This document shows, piece by piece, positions 17,702 through 25,308 of a stretch of 64,000 nucleotides of DNA. A program made the translations under genes and the position numbers. The stretch is taken from assembly GCA_903939765.1 (NCBI GenBank), contig CAJAIK010000126.1:24970-88969 (forward strand). Direction: 5' to 3'. Position 1 is the stretch's first letter; each line of letters opens with the position of its first letter. Source of the stretch: an uncultured Chlorobiaceae bacterium (GTDB lineage Bacteria; Bacteroidota; Chlorobiia; Chlorobiales; Chlorobiaceae). The notes beneath the pieces were generated by a model, which was not told the origin of the DNA, did no database searches, and saw only the letters and a list, made by a program, of their open reading frames with translations.

Positions 17702-18472
17702 ATGTTGATTATTCCAGCCATAGACATTAAAGAGGGAAAGTGTGTTCGACTGACCCGTGGCGACTTCAGCCAGAAAAAAATATATCTCGACAACCCCCGC
17801 GACATGGCCATTATCTGGCGCAAGCAGAATGCCAAAATGCTTCATATTGTCGACCTTGATGCGGCCCTCACGGGCGAAATGGTCAACTTTGAGAAAATCA
17901 GGGAGATTGTCGTGAATATCGACATCCCGGTACAGGTCGGTGGTGGAATTCGCTCCGCCGATGCGGTGAAGCGCTATCTGGATATCGGTGTTGCCCGTGT
18001 CGTCATCGGTTCGGCCGCAGTAACCAATCCGAAACTGGTCGAAGAGCTTTTGACGCGTTACACCCCGTCACAGATTGTGGTGGGCATCGATGCTGAAAAC
18101 GGTATTCCAAAAATCAAGGGGTGGACTGAAAGCAGCGCGCTCCATGATTACGATCTGGGGCTGCAGATGAAAGGGATGGGCATTGAGCGCGTGATTTATA
18201 CCGACATAAGCCGTGACGGCATGATGCAGGGTTTTGGGTATGAGAGCACCAAGCGGTTTGCCGAAAAAACGGGCATGAAAATCACCGCTTCCGGCGGCGT
18301 TACCACCTCCGAAGACCTGAAAAAACTCAATGGGCTTGCCGCTTTCGGAGTTGATTCCGTCATCATAGGCAAGGCCCTCTACGAATGCAATTTTCCCTGT
18401 CAGGAGCTCTGGTACAGCTTTGAAGAGGGCATAAGCATCGATCATAATTTTTCGACGGCACGGAAAAAATAG
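17702..18472 (+). CDS. hisA: ProFAR isomerase HisA
   Basis: A 256-residue TIM-barrel enzyme converting ProFAR to PRFAR. Asp8 in PAIDIKEGK and Asp130 in VVGIDAENG are the catalytic pair, and GGGIRS and GSAAVTNP are the two phosphate-binding loops. ATG 17702 gives the canonical start MLIIPAIDI; a TTG 12 bases upstream is the alternative. It is co-transcribed with hisH and probably with scpB, whose GTG start follows 17 bases later. Confidence 0.95.
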   Translation: MLIIPAIDIKEGKCVRLTRGDFSQKKIYLDNPRDMAIIWRKQNAKMLHIVDLDAALTGEMVNFEKIREIVVNIDIPVQVGGGIRSADAVKRYLDIGVARVVIGSAAVTNPKLVEELLTRYTPSQIVVGIDAENGIPKIKGWTESSALHDYDLGLQMKGMGIERVIYTDISRDGMMQGFGYESTKRFAEKTGMKITASGGVTTSEDLKKLNGLAAFGVDSVIIGKALYECNFPCQELWYSFEEGISIDHNFSTARKK

Positions 18473-18489
18473 GAGATAACCCCCACAAC

Positions 18490-19119
18490 GTGCAGAAGCC
18501 GGAGTTACAGTTACAGCAACAGATTGAGGCGCTCATTTTTGCCTCCGAAGAGGCGATAACCTTCCAGTCTGTCAGGCAGGTTATCGGCATCGATCTCAAC
18601 GCAAACGAGCTTCATGCCATTGTTGAGCGTCTCAACAGGGAGTATGAAGAGAGCGGAAGGAGTTTTCATATCCACCGGATTGCCAGTGGTTACCGATTTC
18701 TTACCAGACCGGAATTCGGTGATATCCTCAAAAAATTTCTTGCCCCGAAAATCCGCAAAAGGCTTTCAAACTCTCTGCTTGAAGTTCTTGCGGTTATTGC
18801 CTATAATCAGCCTGTCACCAGGGGGGAGATTCAGCAGATTCGTGGAGCGAGCCCCGATTACGCCCTCGACAGGCTTTTGCTTCGCGGATATATCGAAGTC
18901 CGCGGAAGAGCTGATTCTCCCGGTAAACCCCTGCAATACGGAACCACCCCGGAGTTTCTCGACCTCTTCAATTTATCAACAGTAAAAGAGCTCCCTGAAC
19001 TTCGCGAGATAAAGGAAATTCTTCAGGAGCACGAAGAACAGCAATCCCTTAACCGGCTGACGGGCAACGAGAGTGCCGCATCCGGCAACGAACAAGCAGG
19101 AAACGATACAGGAATATGA
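18490..19119 (+). CDS. scpB: Segregation and condensation protein ScpB
   Basis: A 209-residue winged-helix protein that with ScpA forms the kleisin complex loading onto SMC. The block LAVIAYNQPVTRGEIQQIRG and the following DYALDRLLLRGYIEVRGR segment are diagnostic. It starts with GTG. The last 35 residues are a Glu/Gln/Asn-rich tail without clear structure. Its stop overlaps the rluB start by four bases (ATGA). scpA is not adjacent, whereas smc itself is 11 kb away on the other strand. Confidence 0.92.
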   Translation: MQKPELQLQQQIEALIFASEEAITFQSVRQVIGIDLNANELHAIVERLNREYEESGRSFHIHRIASGYRFLTRPEFGDILKKFLAPKIRKRLSNSLLEVLAVIAYNQPVTRGEIQQIRGASPDYALDRLLLRGYIEVRGRADSPGKPLQYGTTPEFLDLFNLSTVKELPELREIKEILQEHEEQQSLNRLTGNESAASGNEQAGNDTGI

Positions 19120-19859
19120 AAAACAGCAGTAAAGATGATGAAGTAAGAATCAACCGTTACCTCGCCTCATGCGGCATCGCATCGCGCAGGGCCGCCGACC
19201 AGCTTGTTCTGGACGGCAGGGTGATGGTCAACGGCGTTGTCGTCACGACGCCGGGTATCAAGGTCAGCCCTTCACGCGATGAGGTTATTGTGGATGGTGA
19301 AAAATTTGCCCAGCCCGAGCACCGCAAGGTCTATATACTCTTCAACAAACCAAGAAACGTCATTACTACCAACAGTGACGAAAAAAAACGGGAGATGGTG
19401 CTCGATTTTATTGATGTCGAAGAACGTATTTTCCCCGTAGGCCGGCTCGACCGAAAAACGACCGGCGTCATTCTCCTCACCAACGACGGTACACTGGCGC
19501 ACAAATTGATGCATCCTTCGTCAAATGTAAAAAAAGAGTATATTGCTGAGCTTGGTGAAAAGTTTACTCCAAATCTTTTGCCTCAACTGACCGGCGGAAT
19601 GCGTTTAAAAGATACCGGTGAAAAAGTCAGTCCCTGCCGCGCAAAAATACTTGATGAGGGAATGCAGGTACTGGTAAGCATTCATGAAGGAAAAAATCAC
19701 CAGGTCAGACGAATGTTCGAGACCCTCGGCTTTGAGGTAAAACGGCTTGAACGTGTTGCTTATGCAGGCCTTCAGGCAGGAGAGCTCCGGCGTGGCGAAT
19801 GGCGTTATCTGAGCCGCAATGAGGTTCAGGCACTCTACAAGTTGACGGAAAGCCCATAA
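19116..19859 (+). CDS. rluB: rRNA pseudouridine synthase of the RsuA/RluB family
   Basis: A 247-residue enzyme with an N-terminal S4 RNA-binding domain (RINRYLASCGIASRRAADQLV, about 11-70) and a pseudouridine synthase domain with catalytic Asp112 in GRLDRKTTG. The scpB-rluB pairing with start/stop overlap is a conserved bacterial arrangement and supports the RluB name over RsuA or RluE/F. A weak inverted repeat (GGTTTTG...CAAAACC, 19870-19894) follows the gene. Confidence 0.88.
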   Translation: MKNSSKDDEVRINRYLASCGIASRRAADQLVLDGRVMVNGVVVTTPGIKVSPSRDEVIVDGEKFAQPEHRKVYILFNKPRNVITTNSDEKKREMVLDFIDVEERIFPVGRLDRKTTGVILLTNDGTLAHKLMHPSSNVKKEYIAELGEKFTPNLLPQLTGGMRLKDTGEKVSPCRAKILDEGMQVLVSIHEGKNHQVRRMFETLGFEVKRLERVAYAGLQAGELRRGEWRYLSRNEVQALYKLTESP

Positions 19860-19899
19860 GCCATCAGCCGGTTTTGTTAACTGAAAGCAAAACCCCTGG

Positions 19900-21921
19900 A
19901 TGATTATGCGCCAACCGCACATTTTTCAAAAACGTCATGCCGTTCGCCGGGTTATGACGTTTTTCCTTCTCATTACCTCTCCCTGTTGCACCGTTCAAGC
20001 GCTCCCGGCCGAAAACAGCGACATGCAGGATTTGCTCAACAATGCCGAATCAGAATCAAATATCGAGCAGTTGCTTGATTTGTTTGACCGGCTGAAAAGC
20101 AGTAAAATTTTGATCAACCAGGCTGATGCCGACGAGTTGTGCCAACTGCCCTGGCTCACGAGAGCCGATGCCGATGCCATCATTATCCACCGGCGCGACC
20201 AGGGGCCCATTCTCTCCCTGCAGGAGCTCGAACCGCTCATCGGAAAAGAGAAAACAACAAGCATTGCACCCTATATCCTCTTTACAAAAGGTCGAGCTTC
20301 CCGTCAGCAACCCGGAGCAAAAGCCGTTCTGGTTGATGGCTCACTCTACAGCCGCATCTACTGGGAAACAACTCCTCGCCAGGGTCTGCTCAACGGCTCC
20401 TACGCTGGCGAAAACTACAAGCTCTACAATCGGTTGCAGTTTTCGGCTCCCCACCTCAAAGCCAGCCTGGTACAGGAAAAGGATATCGGAGAGCCTGATG
20501 TGGCCGACTTCAGCTCAATCAGCCTCAATGCATACGACCTTGGCCACCTGAAAAGTGCCGTGCTCGGCAACTACAAACTCAACATTGCCCAGGGGTTGCT
20601 CATCGGGCAGGGACGTTATTTTTCCAAGGGGAGTGACCCCACCGGCAGCGTCCGCCTGCCCTCAAAGCAGCTCTTGCCATCCTCTTCAAGCACGGAATCC
20701 GGTTTTCTCCAGGGGGCCGCAGCGACACTGAAGCTCGATGCTTTTGAAGTGACCCTCTTTTACTCCTCCAACCATCGTGATGCCGTCATCAATGCCGATG
20801 ACGTCATCACCAGTTTCAGCTCCTCAGGTTACCATCGCACCGAGCTTGAAATTGGCCGAAAAGACAACGTGACCGAAACCATCTCCGGCGCAAATATTCT
20901 CTATCGCTATCAGGCAGGCCTCTTCAGCGGCAAGGCAGGGGGCAGCGTACTGAACTACAAATATCCATTACCGATTGATGATCATTACTTCTCTTCGGCA
21001 ACCATGTACAGTCTCGAAACCGATCTCTCCATTGGCCATACAAGCCTCTTTGGCGAAGCGGCCTTTTCCACTCGTCTCGCTGACGCATCATGGACGGCAG
21101 GCGCTGAGTATGAGATTCTTAAAGGCATCAGCACTGTTGCCGCAATCCGGCGCTATGGTGACGGCTACGCCTCCCCTTTTGCCGGGGCATTTGCCGAACG
21201 GGGGAGTGATGCCTCAAATGAGCGGGGATACTATGTCGGCCTCAACGCAAAAATCAGCAAGCGGCTTTCAGTTGCCGCCTATTATGACCACTTCACCTTT
21301 CCAAAGCTTGGCGTTCATTGCCCGTACCCTTCCAGTGGCAACGATTCACGGCTCCTCATCACCTGGAAACAGTCCCCCCTCATCACCTGGAACCTGCAAC
21401 TCCAGCACAAATACAAGGAGGAAGAGTCAAATCAGGAAGCATCAGGCGATCCTCTCTATACGGCGCTTCCTAAAATCACCGACCGCTGCCGGCTCGATTG
21501 CGATGTTGCCCTTTCGAGCAAGGTGCAGCTCAGAAGCCGCGGAGAGGTGAAAAAAGTTGTCAAAAAGTATCTTGCCGGAAATCAGCAATTTTATGGATGG
21601 CTTGCCAGCCAGCAGGCGGGGTACTCGTCCGGAAAATTTGGCCTTAAAGGGCGCGTTACTGTTTTTAATACTGAAGATTATGATGCCGCACTCTATGCCT
21701 ATGAGGATGACCTGCCCCTCACCTCCTCCCTCGGAATGTACAACGGGCGGGGCAAATCCCTTTTTGTGGTGGCAACATGGCAAGTCATCCCGCAGATGAA
21801 ACTTGGAGCGCGATACGAAGTGACCTGGTACAGCGACCGGGCGGTATACAGCAGCGGCAACGACGAGCGGGCAACCAGTGCGCCGGGCTCATTCCATCTT
21901 GGCTGCTTTTTAACATTCTGA
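19900..21921 (+). CDS. Helix-hairpin-helix protein with predicted outer-membrane beta-barrel
   Basis: A 673-residue exported protein. A hydrophobic signal segment spans about 18-36. Residues about 68-126 contain ComEA-like helix-hairpin-helix motifs (ILINQADADELCQLPWLTRA, then a second hairpin around QGPILSLQELEPLIG). The remaining 540 residues are alternating polar and aromatic strands that end in the terminal phenylalanine FLTF, typical of outer-membrane barrels. Similar HhH-barrel proteins are annotated as hypothetical in Bacteroidetes and Chlorobi. The layout would place a DNA-binding-type fold in the periplasm on an outer-membrane pore. Function is unknown. The ATG at 19906 is an equally good start. 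Confidence 0.7.
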   Translation: MIMRQPHIFQKRHAVRRVMTFFLLITSPCCTVQALPAENSDMQDLLNNAESESNIEQLLDLFDRLKSSKILINQADADELCQLPWLTRADADAIIIHRRDQGPILSLQELEPLIGKEKTTSIAPYILFTKGRASRQQPGAKAVLVDGSLYSRIYWETTPRQGLLNGSYAGENYKLYNRLQFSAPHLKASLVQEKDIGEPDVADFSSISLNAYDLGHLKSAVLGNYKLNIAQGLLIGQGRYFSKGSDPTGSVRLPSKQLLPSSSSTESGFLQGAAATLKLDAFEVTLFYSSNHRDAVINADDVITSFSSSGYHRTELEIGRKDNVTETISGANILYRYQAGLFSGKAGGSVLNYKYPLPIDDHYFSSATMYSLETDLSIGHTSLFGEAAFSTRLADASWTAGAEYEILKGISTVAAIRRYGDGYASPFAGAFAERGSDASNERGYYVGLNAKISKRLSVAAYYDHFTFPKLGVHCPYPSSGNDSRLLITWKQSPLITWNLQLQHKYKEEESNQEASGDPLYTALPKITDRCRLDCDVALSSKVQLRSRGEVKKVVKKYLAGNQQFYGWLASQQAGYSSGKFGLKGRVTVFNTEDYDAALYAYEDDLPLTSSLGMYNGRGKSLFVVATWQVIPQMKLGARYEVTWYSDRAVYSSGNDERATSAPGSFHLGCFLTF

Positions 21922-21946
21922 GCGCCCTCAGCAGGCAGCAGGGGGG

Positions 21947-22903
21947 TCAGGCAAGCCCGGCGGCCCGCATCAGCCTATCCCTGATTGCCCTGCCAAGTCC
22001 CTCGTCCGAAGGCAGCTCGCAATAGATAACGCCGATGCCGCTCGCATCGCAAAGCCGGAAAAAGCGGAAAAGCTCCCGGCCATACTCCTCAAGGGAGGAG
22101 CAAACCTTGAACAGCGCAACCCCTTTCGGTTGCGCCGCCGTGCCGATATAGGCTGCAGGCGACTCGTTGAGGTCGATTTTTTCGACCTCTGTACAGAGAA
22201 GAATCGACGCCTTCGGCGCATAATGGGGATACTTCAGCCCCGGGCACTTCGGCCTCTCCTCCGGCTCCGTAACCGCAACGGTCGTTATTTCAGGTACCAC
22301 CGTGCGCAGTTGTTCCAGCGTGATCGCCCCGGCCCTGAGCAAAAGCGGCCTCTCTCCCGAACAATCAACAATGGTCGATTCAAGGCCGATGGCACTCGGT
22401 GTTCCCCGCAGCAGGCAGTCAATTTTTCCATCAAGATCCTGCATTACCGCCTCCCAGCTTGTCGCACTTGGCAGCCCCGAACGATTTGCCGAAGGAGCGG
22501 CAACCGGGCAGCAGGCGAGACGGAGAAACTCCCGGGCGACCAAATTTGCCGGACAGCGCACCCCGACGGTTTCAAGACCGGCCGTAACCGTGTAAGGGAC
22601 AGAGAAATTTTTTTTAAGCACCAGTGTCAGTGGGCCGGGAAAAAAGCGTTCAATCAACTGCTCGGCTTGCAAAGAGAGTGAAGAGGCAACCTCGGCAACC
22701 TGCCCGACGCTGGAGAGATGCACAATCAGCGGATTATCCGCCGGACGCCCTTTTGCCCGAAAAAGCCGGAGGAGTGCTTCAGGATGGCAGATGCCGGCGC
22801 CAAGGCCATAGACCGTTTCTGTTGGAAACGCCACAACTCCGCCTGAGTTCAAAATAGCGGCGGCCTCTTCAACTGAATCGGTAAGCGTGGTATGCATGAT
22901 CAT
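21947..22903 (-). CDS. sua5: Threonylcarbamoyl-AMP synthase Sua5/YrdC
   Basis: A 318-residue enzyme making the threonylcarbamoyl-adenylate used for tRNA t6A37. The YrdC domain (about 5-200) shows FPTETVYGLG, the KGRPADNPL motif (Lys51, Arg53) and SANRSG (138-143). A linker containing CPGLKYPHYAPK leads to the C-terminal Sua5 domain (about 220-318), so this is the long Sua5 form rather than TsaC. The start could be Met1 or Met3. It follows the kinase-like gene by 15 bases on the same strand. Confidence 0.93.
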   Translation of the reverse strand: MIMHTTLTDSVEEAAAILNSGGVVAFPTETVYGLGAGICHPEALLRLFRAKGRPADNPLIVHLSSVGQVAEVASSLSLQAEQLIERFFPGPLTLVLKKNFSVPYTVTAGLETVGVRCPANLVAREFLRLACCPVAAPSANRSGLPSATSWEAVMQDLDGKIDCLLRGTPSAIGLESTIVDCSGERPLLLRAGAITLEQLRTVVPEITTVAVTEPEERPKCPGLKYPHYAPKASILLCTEVEKIDLNESPAAYIGTAAQPKGVALFKVCSSLEEYGRELFRFFRLCDASGIGVIYCELPSDEGLGRAIRDRLMRAAGLA

Positions 22904-22918
22904 TCTGAAAGAGGGTAG

Positions 22919-23557
22919 CTACCTGAAAATGGGAAGAAGGGTACAGAGCGTGCCCACCACGGCACTCGAAAGAGGAATCGAGAGGTTATCGTCAATCTTG
23001 AACTCCCCGACACGCACCATGAATGCCTCGGTCAACGTTGCCGTTACAGCCATGATGAGGCCGATAAAAAAATTAAGGCCCGGTACGATGCTGACCACAA
23101 CCAGTGCGGAGAAAAAAAATGCCGCACTTCCCTCCACGCTTTTTTGCCCGAATCGGTGCTTCCCGAAACTTTTACCAATAATGGCGGCAAGGGTATCTGA
23201 AATCGCCACAAGGCTGAAGGCGGTAACGGCAATGATTTTTGGAAAAAAAAGCACCAGAAGAAGTGCCGCCATCATAATATAGGTCGCACCGTTCAGATGT
23301 TTTTTTTCCCGCTTGAGCTCATGCGTTCTCAGCATCGAATCAAACGTCTTGTGATACCAGACCGAAACCGGCGTAAAAAAATTTTTCAGCAGGTCAATCA
23401 GAAAAAAACCGGAAAAAAGCGGGATAAGCAGCAAAAGCGCAAGTTCCCGGCTGATAAACCAGTAAATAACCGGAATGGAGAGCGAAGAGAGATGAATTGC
23501 TTTTCGCGCAACTTCATAGCGGAGTTCCAGCCGGTCAATTTCTTCCATAATAAACAA
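22919..23557 (-). CDS. DGK1/SEC59/VTE5-like polyprenol or diacylglycerol kinase family membrane protein
   Basis: A 212-residue protein with about six membrane spans. The conserved core ISDTLAAIIGKSFGKHRFG-KSVEGSAAFF is that of CTP-dependent lipid kinases (yeast Dgk1 and Sec59, plant phytol kinase VTE5). Databases often label such genes phosphatidate cytidylyltransferase, but the true CdsA signature is absent. In a chlorophyll-containing host a phytol or polyprenol substrate is conceivable; that is speculation. Start is Met1 or Met4. It lies upstream of sua5 and diverges from ppx. Confidence 0.65.
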   Translation of the reverse strand: MFIMEEIDRLELRYEVARKAIHLSSLSIPVIYWFISRELALLLLIPLFSGFFLIDLLKNFFTPVSVWYHKTFDSMLRTHELKREKKHLNGATYIMMAALLLVLFFPKIIAVTAFSLVAISDTLAAIIGKSFGKHRFGQKSVEGSAAFFFSALVVVSIVPGLNFFIGLIMAVTATLTEAFMVRVGEFKIDDNLSIPLSSAVVGTLCTLLPIFR

Positions 23558-23747
23558 GCGCTGAGCAAAAATCGTAAATGGTTATCGATGAAACGGCCTT
23601 CGTCGCCCCCCGATTTCAGGCTTGAATATACACCAAAATCTTTTTTTCCCGATCATCAATCCCGCCCCGCTCGAACTCTTTTTCCGTTTCAATTGCAAAA
23701 CATGTATTTTGCCTCGCTTAATAAAGAGCATTTTGAACCAGTCAGGC

Positions 23748-25307
23748 ATGAAGAGTGAAAAATTAAGGGTTGCCGCCATCGATCTCGGAACCAACTCCTT
23801 CCACATGATTATTGTCGAAGAGAGTCTGCAAAAGGGGATTGTTGAGATTGATCGCGTCAAGGATATGATCTGTATTGGCCGTGGCAGCATTTCCACAAAA
23901 ATGCTTGGTGAAGAGGCAATGCAGTCAGGTATTGCCGCTTTGAAAAATTTTCTTGTTCTTGCCCGGCAGCATGGTGTGGCGCCTGAAAATGTTCTTGCCT
24001 TTGCCACCAGTGCCATTCGCGAGGCAAAAAACCGGTATGATTTTATTCGCCGAATCAGGGAGGATACCGGCCTGAAAGTCAAGGTAATCTCCGGAAGGGA
24101 GGAGGCCGAATTTATCTACTACGGAATTCGTAACGCCGTAAAGATTGGCAAAACCGCCGATCTTCTCTTCGATATCGGCGGTGGATCAGTCGAATTTGTG
24201 CTCGTCAACCAGAAGGGGATACAACTGCTTGAAAGTCGTAAAATCGGTGTGGCGAGAATGTGTGAGCGCTTCGTTACCTCAGAACCCATAGCCCTCCGCG
24301 ACATCCATCTCCTCGAACAGTTTTTTGCGGCCGAGATGGTCTCCGCCGTCGAAAAAGCCTCCCAACTTCAGGTCACCAGGGCTGTAGCCTCCTCAGGCAC
24401 GGCCCAGAACATCGCCCGCATGATCGCCTCCATGTGTGGCCGCGAGAGTGATGTATCGCTCAACAACAGTTCCTTCAGCCGTAAGGAGTTTGAGGCTCTT
24501 TACCGGGCAGTCATTCCGCTTGGCGGCGCCGAACGAAAACAACTGACCGGTCTTGACGAAAAAAGGGTTGACCTCATTGTGCCGGGCCTCATTCTTTTCG
24601 ACATGATTTTCAAGCTTTTCAATCTCAAGGAGATTGTGATTTCAGATTCAGCCCTGCGTGAAGGCATGGTGCTCCACTATCTGAAGCACCGAATTGCTTC
24701 CGGTACAAAGCGGGGAGAGGACGATGAACTCGACATTCGCCGTGAAAGTGTCTATGAACTCGGTTTCCGATGTAACTGGACGCGTGACCATGCAGAGCAT
24801 ATTGCCCGACTCTGCCTCCAGCTCTTCGACAAGCTTGAACCCCTGCACCATCTCGAAAAATCCTACCGCGAACTGCTCGAGTACGCATCGCTGCTGCACA
24901 ACATTGGCACATTTATCTCCATCTCATCCCATCACAAGCACGGCCAATACATCATTCTTAACGGAGAGCTTCGCGGATTTTCCCCTTCGGAAATCGAGAT
25001 TATTGCTCATGTTGTCCGCTACCACCGTAAATCGGCCCCTTCGGAGCGCCATACCGCCTACTGCCAGCTCAAACCGGCGCATAAACAGGCAGTTGACCTG
25101 CTTTCCGGCATTCTGCGAATAGCCAACGGTCTGGAACGCGGCCACCGCAAGAACATCCAGAAAATCAGCGTAGAGCTCAAAGAGCGCAACATAACGCTTC
25201 GCCTCAAAAGCCGCTGTGCGCCCGACATTGAAATCTGGGCCGCCGACCTGCTGAAACCCTGGCTCGAAACCGTGCTCGACAAAACCATTACCATTCTGCC
25301 GATCTGA
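23748..25307 (+). CDS. ppx: Ppx/GppA exopolyphosphatase with C-terminal HD domain
   Basis: A 519-residue member of the ASKHA phosphatase fold. Phosphate-binding motifs IDLGTNSFH (11-19) and FDIGGGSVEF are present. The C-terminal third contains an HD-like helical domain (SLLHNIGTFISISSHHKHGQ). Family members hydrolyse polyphosphate and/or pppGpp, and the two activities cannot be told apart here. ATG 23748 is chosen at the start of homology; the open frame extends upstream without a good start. The pabBC ATG comes one base after the stop. Confidence 0.9.
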   Translation: MKSEKLRVAAIDLGTNSFHMIIVEESLQKGIVEIDRVKDMICIGRGSISTKMLGEEAMQSGIAALKNFLVLARQHGVAPENVLAFATSAIREAKNRYDFIRRIREDTGLKVKVISGREEAEFIYYGIRNAVKIGKTADLLFDIGGGSVEFVLVNQKGIQLLESRKIGVARMCERFVTSEPIALRDIHLLEQFFAAEMVSAVEKASQLQVTRAVASSGTAQNIARMIASMCGRESDVSLNNSSFSRKEFEALYRAVIPLGGAERKQLTGLDEKRVDLIVPGLILFDMIFKLFNLKEIVISDSALREGMVLHYLKHRIASGTKRGEDDELDIRRESVYELGFRCNWTRDHAEHIARLCLQLFDKLEPLHHLEKSYRELLEYASLLHNIGTFISISSHHKHGQYIILNGELRGFSPSEIEIIAHVVRYHRKSAPSERHTAYCQLKPAHKQAVDLLSGILRIANGLERGHRKNIQKISVELKERNITLRLKSRCAPDIEIWAADLLKPWLETVLDKTITILPI

Positions 25308-25308
25308 A

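Noticed and set aside
22919..23557. Phosphatidate cytidylyltransferase (CdsA)
   Set aside because: The length and the conserved DTLAAIIGKSFGKHRFG-KSVEG core fit the DGK1/VTE5 group; the CdsA C-terminal signature is not present.
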